From assembly GCA_030916785.1 (NCBI GenBank), contig JAUPVY010000007.1, positions 1-12,674 of the forward strand: DNA of 12,674 bases. Reading direction: 5' to 3'. Every line of letters starts with the position of its first letter. The stretch's first letter is position 1. Below are positions 1 through 5,539 of this stretch, piece after piece. The stretch is from Patescibacteria group bacterium. GTDB lineage: Bacteria > Patescibacteriota > Minisyncoccia > Phycocordibacterales > DATDWN01. Both the position numbers and the translations under genes were made by a program. The notes under the pieces are model-generated. The model ran no database searches. It had not been told where the DNA came from and saw nothing but the letters and a program-made list of their open reading frames with translations.

Positions 1-558
1 AATACCATTCCACATCCAATGATAGTAAAACCAGCTTGTGGTGGGTCATCTCTCGGTTTACACAAAGTGGATTCTTACACTGATCTTTTAGATGCACTAG
101 AAAAGGTATTGTCCGAACATGGTTCAGCTATTACAGAAGAGTATATTGTTGGTAGGGAAGCGACTTGCGGAGTAATAGATAATTTTCGTGGGCAGAAAAC
201 ATACTCGTTGCCTGTGATTGAAATAATTCCTCCAACAGGAAAATTATTTGATTATGATTCAAAGTATAATGGAGAGAGTAGGGAAATATGCCCAGGTAAT
301 TTTTCAGAAACAGAAAGAAGAGAAATAGAAAAGGTGGCTAAATTGATACATGATAAATTAGGTTTGAGACATTATTCACGTTCTGATTTTATTGTTTCAC
401 CTAGACGCGGAATTTATTTTCTTGAAGTTAATACTTTGCCTGGACTTACAGAAGAATCTTTATTGCCTAAATCTCTTGAGGCAGTTGGTGTAAAGGTTAA
501 AGATTTTTTGCATCATCTTATAGATATGGCTGTGCACAAAACTGGTTTGTGGGTTTAA
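1..558 (+). CDS. ddl: D-alanine--D-alanine ligase, C-terminal part (5' end outside window)
   Basis: This enzyme makes the D-Ala-D-Ala dipeptide for peptidoglycan in the cytoplasm, using ATP. The frame is open from base 1, so about 185 C-terminal residues are present and the gene starts upstream; an internal ATG at 19 is not the start. Visible ATP-grasp signatures are VKPACGGSSLG (glycine-rich loop), EEYIVGREATCGV, FDYDSKYNG, RSDFIV and LEVNTLPGLTEESLLPK. The E and N of LEVNTLPG bind Mg2+ in this family. The spacing and the C-terminal end match Ddl, which is usually 300-350 residues, rather than carbamoyl-phosphate synthase or biotin carboxylase relatives. The stop codon is followed directly by a hairpin terminator, so this is the last gene of its transcript. 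Confident on family; the substrate is inferred from the family. Confidence 0.93.
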   Translation, partial: NTIPHPMIVKPACGGSSLGLHKVDSYTDLLDALEKVLSEHGSAITEEYIVGREATCGVIDNFRGQKTYSLPVIEIIPPTGKLFDYDSKYNGESREICPGNFSETERREIEKVAKLIHDKLGLRHYSRSDFIVSPRRGIYFLEVNTLPGLTEESLLPKSLEAVGVKVKDFLHHLIDMAVHKTGLWV

Positions 559-572
559 AAATTATAATACAG

Positions 573-612
573 AAAAAGCCCCACATCGTACGATATAGCC
601 ATGGGGCTTTTT
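573..612. terminator. Bidirectional terminator between ddl and the first minus-strand cassette
   Basis: The arms AAAAAGCCCCA (573-583) and TGGGGCTTTTT (602-612) are exact reverse complements around an 18-nt loop. The stem ends in A-runs on one side and T-runs on the other, so it can end transcription of ddl (+) and of the small gene at 641-844 (-). Confidence 0.85.
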
Positions 613-640
613 CATGTGGGACTGGTCAATCCGACTTCTC

Positions 641-844
641 CTACGCCGCGACGACGGCTTGCTTGGGGAACTGGGTGACGTTGTCTTCCTCGTACGGCTT
701 CTGTTTTGGTGCGGACCAGGCGTCGAAATGAGTTGCCAGTGTCCAGTTTGAGATGGGGCTATCGCAGTGGGGGCAACACGACTGTCCGGTGTAGGTGTAC
801 ACCTTGTTACAATCTGGATTCCGGCACTTGATTGAGTTTCCCAC
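641..844 (-). CDS. Small putative zinc-ribbon protein (67 aa, GTG start)
   Basis: An unrecognised small protein. It carries Cys7, Cys12, Cys23, Cys24 and Cys27 in a CRNPDC...CCPHC arrangement, which suggests a small zinc-binding ribbon; metal binding is inferred. The start is set at the GTG (842-844) because the minus strand has GGAGGT six bases upstream; the longer in-frame reading up to 1000 runs through the promoter and into the next terminator. The C-terminal half has no clear fold and ends in KQAVVAA, a hydrophobic-Ala-Ala tail like protease degrons. It is a single-gene unit with its own -10 (885-890) and terminator (573-612). Its base composition is GC-richer than ddl next door. The function is unknown; it is the first of four minus-strand cassettes of the same design. 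Confidence 0.72.
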   Translation of the reverse strand: MGNSIKCRNPDCNKVYTYTGQSCCPHCDSPISNWTLATHFDAWSAPKQKPYEEDNVTQFPKQAVVAA

Positions 845-884
845 GAGGGCACCTCCGGCAGAGGGTGAACGTGTTCTGTATAAA

Positions 885-912
885 ATTATATCATGTGTTA
901 ATAAACTGTCGT
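885..912 (-). promoter_or_regulatory. Promoter of the 641-844 cassette
   Basis: Read on the minus strand: TATAAT (885-890) preceded by TG one base before it (extended -10), and ACGACA (907-912) as a weak -35 with a 16-bp spacer. Predicted transcription start is about 40 nt upstream of the GTG. Confidence 0.65.
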
Positions 913-935
913 TGTGGATAAAAAATAAAAGGAAA

Positions 936-978
936 ACCCACCAATCGACCGGGAGCTTTCCGTGGTTCGTTGGTGGGT
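936..978 (-). terminator. Terminator of the 988-1221 cassette
   Basis: The arms ACCCACCAA (936-944) and TTGGTGGGT (970-978) are perfect complements. On the minus strand the stem is followed by TTTTCCTTTTATTTTTT, a good U-tract. It lies 10 bp past the stop codon of the minus-strand gene. Confidence 0.85.
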
Positions 979-987
979 GTTGTGGTG

Positions 988-1221
988 TCACTGACCCCAA
1001 AACACATGGGTGTCGTTGGTGGTCGGTGAATTCAGTCCCGAATAGTGCGCGATGAGGATTTTCTTCACGATTTCTTCGGCCCTCCGCTTATCTTCCGGTG
1101 TTGGGAGGGGAGGAGGGGTGTCGAACTTCCTTCCCGTGGCCTCCATGATGATCCGCGGGCTCGCCATCGGATGATGATAGAGCGTCCGCCACATTGCTTC
1201 TTCGAACGAGATCTGTGGCAT
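988..1221 (-). CDS. Orphan small protein, paralogue of the 1810-2112 product (77 aa)
   Basis: A protein of unknown function that is clearly related to the 100-aa product two cassettes away. Both share EA.W.T.Y....SP.II...TG..F..PP.PT.E, then R..A.EIV...L..Y (here residues 8-60). The start is the ATG at 1221 because AGGAGG lies 9 bases upstream on the minus strand; the longer in-frame ATG at 1251 lies upstream of that SD, just at the -10 element, and is rejected. The protein is predicted mostly helical with a Pro-rich hinge (PPPLPTP, 36-42). No signal peptide or membrane segment. It is a single-gene transcription unit with promoter 1257-1284 and terminator 936-978. The C-terminal tail is shorter than in the paralogue. 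Confidence 0.78.
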   Translation of the reverse strand: MPQISFEEAMWRTLYHHPMASPRIIMEATGRKFDTPPPLPTPEDKRRAEEIVKKILIAHYSGLNSPTTNDTHVFWGQ

Positions 1222-1256
1222 TCGTGTGTCCCTCCTAGGACAACATTCCACTGGTA

Positions 1257-1284
1257 ATAATAGTCAGACCAGGCTTATTGTCAA
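1257..1284 (-). promoter_or_regulatory. Promoter of the 988-1221 cassette
   Basis: Minus strand: TTGACA (1279-1284), 16-bp spacer, TATTAT (1257-1262). This is a near-consensus sigma-70-type promoter, about 36 bp upstream of the start codon. Confidence 0.8.
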
Positions 1285-1302
1285 TTTTATAATATAAGAA
1301 AA

Positions 1303-1344
1303 CCCCGCGACATGTCTGAAGCGCGAGGCTTCTCGTGTGCGGGG
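1303..1344 (-). terminator. Terminator of the 1349-1675 cassette (repeat copy A)
   Basis: Nested hairpin: CCCCGC (1303-1308) with GCGGGG (1339-1344), and inside it GAAGC (1318-1322) with GCTTC (1328-1332). On the minus strand it is followed by TTTTCTTATATTAT. The ~47-nt unit 1298-1344 is almost identical to 1746-1793, the terminator of the next cassette. Confidence 0.82.
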
Positions 1345-1348
1345 GTGT

Positions 1349-1675
1349 TTACCAGAAGAGGATCTTGGGTGTGAGGATGATCTTCCTCAGTCTGTCCCTG
1401 TACCGTCTCCTCTCAGCCGGAGTGAGTGGAATCACCCTGACAATGAGCATGTTCCTGCCGGGGGCCTTTCTGGGTTTTGACACAACCCAGCCTGGCACGA
1501 CTCCGTAGCTACCTGCCTGGTCGTTGTGCGCTCGGAAGAAGATGATGGAGCCGTTCCTCACCTTCAACTCCCCGGGCGGATCGAAGATCTGTCCGTCAGG
1601 ACCTGTGATTTCGAACCATGACTGACGGTCCAAGTGTGACTTTGGATCGTACTCGTAGATCTGGGATTTCTTCAT
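1349..1675 (-). CDS. Orphan protein of 108 aa
   Basis: I do not recognise this protein. It is soluble-looking, rich in short hydrophobic strands (SWFEITGPDGQIF, GSIIFFRAH, YGVVPGWVV, MLIVRVIPL), suggesting a small beta fold. A basic helix-like stretch follows (TPAERRRYRDRLRKII, about residues 85-100). No catalytic motif, signal peptide or Cys cluster is visible. The ATG at 1675 is preceded on the minus strand by GAGGAGGA with a 10-base gap, a strong SD, which fixes the start. It is flanked by its own promoter (1701-1729) and terminator (1303-1344), so it is expressed alone. It sits between the two paralogous cassettes but shares no similarity with them. Confidence 0.78.
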   Translation of the reverse strand: MKKSQIYEYDPKSHLDRQSWFEITGPDGQIFDPPGELKVRNGSIIFFRAHNDQAGSYGVVPGWVVSKPRKAPGRNMLIVRVIPLTPAERRRYRDRLRKIILTPKILFW

Positions 1676-1700
1676 TCGTGAGTTGTCCTCCTCTCATATT

Positions 1701-1729
1701 AAAGTACAATCAAATCAATATTTAGTCAA
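1701..1729 (-). promoter_or_regulatory. Promoter of the 1349-1675 cassette
   Basis: Minus strand: TTGACT (1724-1729), 17-bp spacer, TACTTT (1701-1706). The -35 is strong and the -10 is weaker. It sits between the terminator of the upstream cassette and the SD of this gene. Confidence 0.65.
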
Positions 1730-1750
1730 ATATTTTAGAATATGAGAAAA

Positions 1751-1793
1751 CCCCGCGACACGTCTGAAGCGCGGGGCTTCTCATGTTGCGGGG
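1751..1793 (-). terminator. Terminator of the 1810-2112 cassette (repeat copy B)
   Basis: Nested hairpin: CCCCGC (1751-1756) with GCGGGG (1788-1793), and inside it GAAGC (1766-1770) with GCTTC (1776-1780). Minus-strand U-tract is TTTTCTCATATTCT. Near-identical to copy A at 1298-1344, with a few substitutions and one indel. Confidence 0.82.
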
Positions 1794-1809
1794 TGGGGGG
1801 GTGACGGAA

Positions 1810-2112
1810 CTAGATCCCGCCGACGTTGATCATGCTCGGGCTGAACGGCCCGAGGTCGATCTCATCACCCGGGGTATCACGGACGGTGGTATCACGGACT
1901 GCATCGTCGAGGGCGTTGTGGTAGAGGAACAACAGTCCCTCCACAATCTCTCGCGCCATCGCCCTCTGCTCTTCCGTCGGTGGAAGAGGTGGAACGGGAA
2001 AGACTTTCCCGGTCAGCATCTCGATGATGAGGGGGGAGCTTCGTTCGTCGTAGTACATGGTGCACCAGACCGCCTCTTTCAACTCTGGTGTAATAGCGGG
2101 TTTTTCAGTCAT
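1810..2112 (-). CDS. Orphan small protein, paralogue of the 988-1221 product (100 aa)
   Basis: Related to the 77-aa product: W16 and W11, the SP pair (26-27 and 21-22), TG, PP.P and EIV all align with a constant offset of five residues. Function is unknown. The start at 2112 is supported by AAGGAGG nine bases upstream on the minus strand; another ATG only two bases after the SD is out of frame and too close. Compared with its paralogue it has an extra C-terminal tail of about 30 residues, including a short tandem VRDTTVRDT encoded by a 12-bp direct repeat (1873-1884 and 1888-1899). It is a single-gene unit with a near-consensus promoter and its own terminator. Base composition is much GC-richer than the tRNA region upstream. 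Confidence 0.8.
   Translation of the reverse strand: MTEKPAITPELKEAVWCTMYYDERSSPLIIEMLTGKVFPVPPLPPTEEQRAMAREIVEGLLFLYHNALDDAVRDTTVRDTPGDEIDLGPFSPSMINVGGI
1873..1899. repeat. 12-bp tandem repeat inside the 1810-2112 gene
   Basis: GGTATCACGGAC occurs at 1873-1884 and again at 1888-1899, with a 15-bp period. It keeps the reading frame and gives the repeated VRDT motif near the C terminus. Confidence 0.85.
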
Positions 2113-2149
2113 ATTTCATGTCCTCCTTAGACACAGTAATCTACCTACA

Positions 2150-2178
2150 ATTATAGCACTAATTGAGTTTATAGTCAA
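2150..2178 (-). promoter_or_regulatory. Promoter of the 1810-2112 cassette
   Basis: Minus strand: TTGACT (2173-2178), 17-bp spacer, TATAAT (2150-2155). This is the best promoter of the four cassettes. Confidence 0.85.
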
Positions 2179-2262
2179 TACTGTTTTGTGATATCTGGGA
2201 GTCTACTCGGGTTTATCTACTTGTAGATTTAACAAAAGTTTGATAATCTAGTTTAGTTGGTA

Positions 2263-2297
2263 TTTATGTAATTAGGCCTTTAGCTCATTTGGTGGAG
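2263..2297 (+). pseudogene. 5' half of a tRNA-Ala gene plus its upstream flank (tRNA remnant)
   Basis: TTTATGTAATT plus the first ~24 bases of a tRNA-Ala (from 2274) match 2409-2443 upstream of and inside the intact tRNA-Ala, with two substitutions. The match stops in the D-arm, after GGTGGAG; the anticodon, T-arm and 3' acceptor strand do not follow. The duplicate includes flanking DNA, so it arose by DNA duplication and not by chance similarity. It cannot make a functional tRNA. Confidence 0.75.
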
Positions 2298-2300
2298 TGA

Positions 2301-2386
2301 GAAGTGATATTATCACTTCGCAAGACCGGAGGCTGACGAGCCGAGATGTGGTCAGAAGATTTTTCACCAGAAAAATACTTGTGACC
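2301..2386. other. Cluster of strong hairpins between the tRNA remnant and the intact tRNA
   Basis: Three elements are visible. GAAGTGATA/TATCACTTC (2301-2319) is a perfect 9-bp inverted repeat. GGCT/AGCC (2331-2342) is closed by GACC/GGTC (2324-2327 with 2350-2353). A long hairpin, 2350-2386, pairs GGTCA with TGACC and ATTTTT with AAAAAT. GGTC at 2350-2353 is used by both of the last two, so they are mutually exclusive. No ORF here is credible. Whether it is transcribed as a structured RNA is not known. Confidence 0.5.
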
Positions 2387-2419
2387 CGAAATTGTAAGTA
2401 TGTTATTGTTTATGTAATT

Positions 2420-2492
2420 GGGCCTTTAGCTCATTTGGTAGAGCACCTCATTTGCAATGAGGGGGTGGCAGGTTCGAATCCTGTAAGGTCCA
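2420..2492 (+). tRNA. tRNA-Ala (anticodon UGC)
   Basis: A full cloverleaf can be drawn. Acceptor GGGCCTT pairs with AAGGTCC (one G-U). D-arm is GCTC/GAGC. Anticodon stem CCTCA/TGAGG carries loop TTTGCAA, giving anticodon TGC (Ala). The T-arm is GCAGG/CCTGT around TTCGAAT. The discriminator base is A2492 and the next bases are CCG, so the terminal CCA is not fully encoded and must be added after transcription. Length is 73 nt. A hairpin terminator follows 14 nt downstream. Confidence 0.95.
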
Positions 2493-2506
2493 CCGTAGAA
2501 AAACTT

Positions 2507-2536
2507 AAACCGCCGTTGGGGCGGTTTTTGTTTTTC
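2507..2536 (+). terminator. Terminator of tRNA-Ala
   Basis: AAACCGCC (2507-2514) and GGCGGTTT (2520-2527) form an 8-bp stem with a 5-nt loop, followed by TTGTTTTT. Confidence 0.88.
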
Positions 2537-2583
2537 CGGTGGACCTTAAGCAGAGTCTGGGGGACTCTGCGTCAGGATTCGAA
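2537..2583 (-). repeat. Inverted copy of the tRNA-Ala 3' end, interrupted by a 23-nt hairpin
   Basis: CGGTGGACCTTA (2537-2548) is the exact reverse complement of 2484-2495 (acceptor 3' strand and flank). TCAGGATTCGAA (2572-2583) is the reverse complement of the T-arm 2473-2484 with one mismatch. Between them are 23 extra bases (2549-2571) holding a perfect hairpin, GCAGAGTC/GACTCTGC. The insertion sits exactly at the T-stem/acceptor junction. Confidence 0.78.
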
Positions 2584-2584
2584 A

Positions 2585-2632
2585 AGGTTGCCTGATATTT
2601 TGTGATTTTAAGAAACAAAATATCGACAACCT
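2585..2632. repeat. Long imperfect inverted repeat
   Basis: AGGTTG (2585-2590) pairs with CAACCT (2627-2632), and inside it GATATTTTGT (2594-2603) pairs with ACAAAATATC (2615-2624). There is a 3/2-nt internal loop and an 11-nt apical loop. There is no T-tract after it, so it is not an obvious terminator. It lies between the two tRNA 3'-end remnants. Confidence 0.7.
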
Positions 2633-2636
2633 GTAC

Positions 2637-2672
2637 TGACCATGTAATGGTCGAACTCCTGTAAGGTGGTCA
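2637..2672 (+). repeat. Degenerate direct copy of the tRNA-Ala T-arm/acceptor end
   Basis: GGTCGAACTCCTGTAAGGT (2649-2667) matches GGTTCGAATCCTGTAAGGT (2471-2489) apart from one deleted and one inserted base. It is framed by TGACCA (2637-2642) and TGGTCA (2667-2672), and GACCAT/ATGGTC can also pair locally. The rest to the MazG-like gene (2673-2818) shows no confident promoter or gene. Confidence 0.62.
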
Positions 2673-2818
2673 TTATACCAAAATGAGAGACGGAGAAAAA
2701 ACTCGCGGAAGAGCCCTGTTGGTTCATATATAGAATTTTTCCTAAAAAAGTGGTAAGGTTATGGAAAATAGCCACAGGAATTTCACTTTTAGACGAGTCA
2801 ATTTTTAAAATAAATTTT

Positions 2819-3166
2819 ATGAAAAATATAAAAGATTTAACAAAAAGAATAATTGTTTTCCGAGATGCAAGAGAATGGAAACAATTTCATAATCCTAAGG
2901 ATGTCGCACTCTCATTGGTTTTAGAGGCGGCAGAAGTTATGGAACATTTTCAATGGAAGAATAAAGAAGAGATGGAAAAATACATAGTGACAAACAAGGT
3001 AGATATCGGTGAAGAATTGGCAGACGTTTTTTATTGGGTGCTTTTGATGAGTGCTGATCTTAATATTGATATTTTGAATGCTTTGGAAAACAAGATAAAA
3101 AAGAACGAAGAGAAATATCCAGTCGAAAAAGCAAAAGGAAAACACACAAAATATAATAAACTCTAA
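2819..3166 (+). CDS. MazG-like nucleotide pyrophosphohydrolase (115 aa)
   Basis: A small all-alpha NTP pyrophosphohydrolase of the MazG/RS21-C6 superfamily, which hydrolyses (d)NTPs or modified dNTPs to the monophosphate and PPi using Mg2+. The family metal-binding helices are visible: E36 and E39 in LEAAEVMEHFQW, and E66 and D69 in EELADVFYW. FRDAREWKQFHNPKDVALS (14-32) and the C-terminal KIKKNEEKYPVEKAKGKHTKY are typical of the ~110-residue single-domain forms. The in-frame GTG at 2750 gives a poor N-terminal extension, so the ATG at 2819 is used, although no SD is seen. The stop is 3 bp before the start of the next gene, so the two are almost certainly cotranscribed. The exact nucleotide substrate cannot be told from sequence. 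In this context a dNTP-depleting or damaged-nucleotide role is an inference. Confidence 0.9.
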   Translation: MKNIKDLTKRIIVFRDAREWKQFHNPKDVALSLVLEAAEVMEHFQWKNKEEMEKYIVTNKVDIGEELADVFYWVLLMSADLNIDILNALENKIKKNEEKYPVEKAKGKHTKYNKL

Positions 3167-3169
3167 TTC

Positions 3170-5470
3170 ATGATAGTTTACCAAACTACAAAGGAAGGAT
3201 TTTTAGAGGATGTTTCAAATGGATGCATTGAAGATATTATACGTGAATCGGTAAAGAAAAGATTAAATAAAAATGTTGGTAACAATGAATATATTTCTTG
3301 GAAAAATTCACTTGGGTCAATGTATCATGTTATAAACAATGAACTTATCCCAAACGATTCAGGGATAGCTATTGAATATTCGATACCAAGAACAAAAAAC
3401 AGAATTGATTTTATAATAACTGGCCAAGACGAAAAAGGTAATGATAAAGTTATTATTATTGAATTGAAACAATGGACAGATATTCAACTAACAGAAAAGG
3501 ATGCAATCGTATTAACTCGTTTTCAACAAGGACAAAGTGAAGAATTACACCCATCATATCAAGCATGGTCTTACTCATCGTTATTATTAGGATTTAATGC
3601 AACAGTTTATAGTGAAAATATTGGACTAGAGCCATGTGCATATTTACATAACCATGTTGACAATGATGTTGTGAAAAATTTGTGCTATGAGGACTATTTA
3701 AAAAAAGCTCCCGTCTTTTGTAAGGGAGAAAAAGATAAGTTACAAAATTTCATCACTAAGTTCATAAAACATGGAGATAAGACAAATATAATGTACCGCA
3801 TCGATAATGGTGAAATACGCCCGTCTAAAAACCTTGCAGATAGTATGGTTTCCATGATAAAAGGAAATCAAGAGTTTGTAATGATTGATGATCAAAAAAT
3901 TGTATACGAAACCGCTCTATCTCTAGCAAGAAAATCTAGTAGAGATAATAAAAATGTTTTGATTGTAGAAGGTGGACCTGGTACCGGAAAATCTGTTGTA
4001 GCGATTAATTTACTCGTAGAAATAACAAAGTTAGGTCTAAATACGCAATATGTTACAAAAAATGCAGCTCCTAGAGCTGTGTTTGAGAGTAAACTAACTG
4101 GCACATTGAAAAAAACAGAAATATCAAACATGTTTACTGGTTCTGGTTCATATATGGACTGTGAACAAAATACCTTCGATTGTCTAATTGTAGATGAAGC
4201 ACACAGGCTTAATGAAAAATCTGGCATGTTTAAAAATCTTGGTGAAAATCAAATTAAGGAAATAATAGAAGCATCGAAATCCTCAATATTTTTTATTGAT
4301 GAAGATCAAAAAGTGACGTGGCACGATATTGGAAAAAAGGAGGAAATTGAAAAATGGGCAAATATAATTGGTGCAAAAGTTCAAAATCTTAAACTCGAAT
4401 CACAGTTTCGTTGTAATGGTTCGGACGGTTACTTATCTTGGTTGGATAATATTCTTGGTATAGAAGATACCGCTAACGATACTTTAGATGGTATAGATTA
4501 CGATTTTAAAATTGTTGACTCTCCAAATGATTTAAGAGATTTAATTTTTGATAAAAATAAAAATAATAATAAAGCTAGACTTGTTGCTGGATATTGTTGG
4601 GATTGGGTAAGTAAAAAAGATAAAAATTTAAACGATATTATTATACCAGAATATAATTTTGGTATGAAATGGAATCTTGCTAGTGATGGAAATATCTGGA
4701 TTATTTCCCCAAAATCTGTAAATGAGGTTGGTTGTATTCATACATGCCAAGGTCTTGAGTTGGATTATGTTGGAGTTATAGTAGGAGATGATTTTGTTGT
4801 AAGAGATGGAAAAATTATTACAAATCCGGAAAATCGTGCGAAAACAGACGCATCGTTAAAAGGTTACAAGAAAGAATTGAGACAAAATTCAGAGTTTGCA
4901 ATCAATAAGGCGGATTCAATTATAAAAAATACTTACAGAACTCTTATGACTAGAGGTATGAAAGGGTGCTATGTGTATTTCACTGATAAAGAAACAGAAA
5001 AATATTTTAAAAGTAGACTTGGAGATATTGAACCGGTAGTAAAAGAAGAGTTTGTTAAAAAAACTAAAGTGTTGTCACCATATAGTACAGGGATGATCCA
5101 AATTCCACTGGTTGGCTCGGCACCTTGTGGTGAACCACTTCTGGGAGAAAATAATATAGAGGAAATGATAATGGTTGATAAAAATAAAATCAAACCAGGT
5201 GCAGAATATTTTATAGTTAAAGCTAGCGGAGATTCGATGAACAAAGCCGGTATTAATGATGGAGATCTTGCTTTATGTCGTTATTCTGAGAAAGGAGAAA
5301 CTGGCGATAGGGTTGTGGCGTTACTTGCGGGTGAAAATGTCACAATTAAATATTACGACAAAAAAGATGGTCGCAGAATATTGTTACCAAAAAGCACTAA
5401 TCCTGTACATCAACCAGTTATTCCAGAAGAAGGGGATATTGTTCAAGGGATTGTACAGGAAATTATTTAA
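3170..5470 (+). CDS. Nuclease-like / DUF2075 (Schlafen group 3) helicase / S24 LexA-like autoprotease fusion (766 aa)
   Basis: Three regions are visible. Residues ~60-200 look like a PD-(D/E)xK nuclease: E69, D80 in RTKNRIDFII and E98-L-K100 after a hydrophobic strand. Residues ~240-610 are a DUF2075-type helicase: Walker A GGPGTGKS (268-275), Walker B CLIVDEAH (338-345), IDEDQ (376-380), SQFR (411-414), HTCQGLELDYVGVIVG (524-539) and YRTLMTRGMKG (589-599). Residues ~645-766 match LexA/UmuD-type S24 peptidases: a Cys653-Gly654 bond in GSAPCGEP as likely self-cleavage site, Ser689 in KASGDSM and Lys727 in ENVTIKYY as the catalytic pair. All key residues are present. The start ATG lies 3 bp after the MazG-like stop; no SD is evident. 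Known: S24 domains self-cleave when stimulated by RecA filaments. Inferred: DNA damage or phage entry may trigger cleavage that frees or inactivates the helicase-nuclease. Substrate (DNA or RNA) is unknown. Confidence 0.88.
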   Translation: MIVYQTTKEGFLEDVSNGCIEDIIRESVKKRLNKNVGNNEYISWKNSLGSMYHVINNELIPNDSGIAIEYSIPRTKNRIDFIITGQDEKGNDKVIIIELKQWTDIQLTEKDAIVLTRFQQGQSEELHPSYQAWSYSSLLLGFNATVYSENIGLEPCAYLHNHVDNDVVKNLCYEDYLKKAPVFCKGEKDKLQNFITKFIKHGDKTNIMYRIDNGEIRPSKNLADSMVSMIKGNQEFVMIDDQKIVYETALSLARKSSRDNKNVLIVEGGPGTGKSVVAINLLVEITKLGLNTQYVTKNAAPRAVFESKLTGTLKKTEISNMFTGSGSYMDCEQNTFDCLIVDEAHRLNEKSGMFKNLGENQIKEIIEASKSSIFFIDEDQKVTWHDIGKKEEIEKWANIIGAKVQNLKLESQFRCNGSDGYLSWLDNILGIEDTANDTLDGIDYDFKIVDSPNDLRDLIFDKNKNNNKARLVAGYCWDWVSKKDKNLNDIIIPEYNFGMKWNLASDGNIWIISPKSVNEVGCIHTCQGLELDYVGVIVGDDFVVRDGKIITNPENRAKTDASLKGYKKELRQNSEFAINKADSIIKNTYRTLMTRGMKGCYVYFTDKETEKYFKSRLGDIEPVVKEEFVKKTKVLSPYSTGMIQIPLVGSAPCGEPLLGENNIEEMIMVDKNKIKPGAEYFIVKASGDSMNKAGINDGDLALCRYSEKGETGDRVVALLAGENVTIKYYDKKDGRRILLPKSTNPVHQPVIPEEGDIVQGIVQEII

Positions 5471-5539
5471 AAAATAATTACTTCTCTTTTTTCATTTTGT
5501 ACCCTTTAGTTTCCTTGTCAAATTTATCAACATCCATGT

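Noticed and set aside
562..852. Minus-strand 96-codon ORF over the first cassette
   Set aside because: It is a shadow in another frame of the zinc-ribbon gene (641-844), reads through the terminator, and has no SD.
2324..2386. Possible hammerhead ribozyme (CTGACGA at 2333-2339 and GAAG at 2355-2358)
   Set aside because: CTGANGA is present, but the GAAA box is GAAG, stem II is not formed, and no complementary stem I flanks a cleavage site.
2297..2605. 102-codon plus-strand ORF running through the tRNA-Ala
   Set aside because: Its sequence includes AHLVEHLICNEGVAGSNPV, the well-known false translation of a tRNA gene. It also crosses the terminator and the tRNA remnants.
2585..2632. Integron attC-like site
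   Set aside because: The long inverted repeat lacks the conserved core-site ends (GTTRRRY/RYYYAAC) in the right places, and no integron integrase is in the window.
2750..2818. N-terminal extension of the MazG-like protein from a GTG at 2750
   Set aside because: The extra 23 residues do not fit the family N terminus, which starts cleanly at the ATG at 2819.
3892..4227. Minus-strand 111-codon ORF within the helicase gene
   Set aside because: It lies wholly opposite conserved Walker A/B codons, with no start signals.
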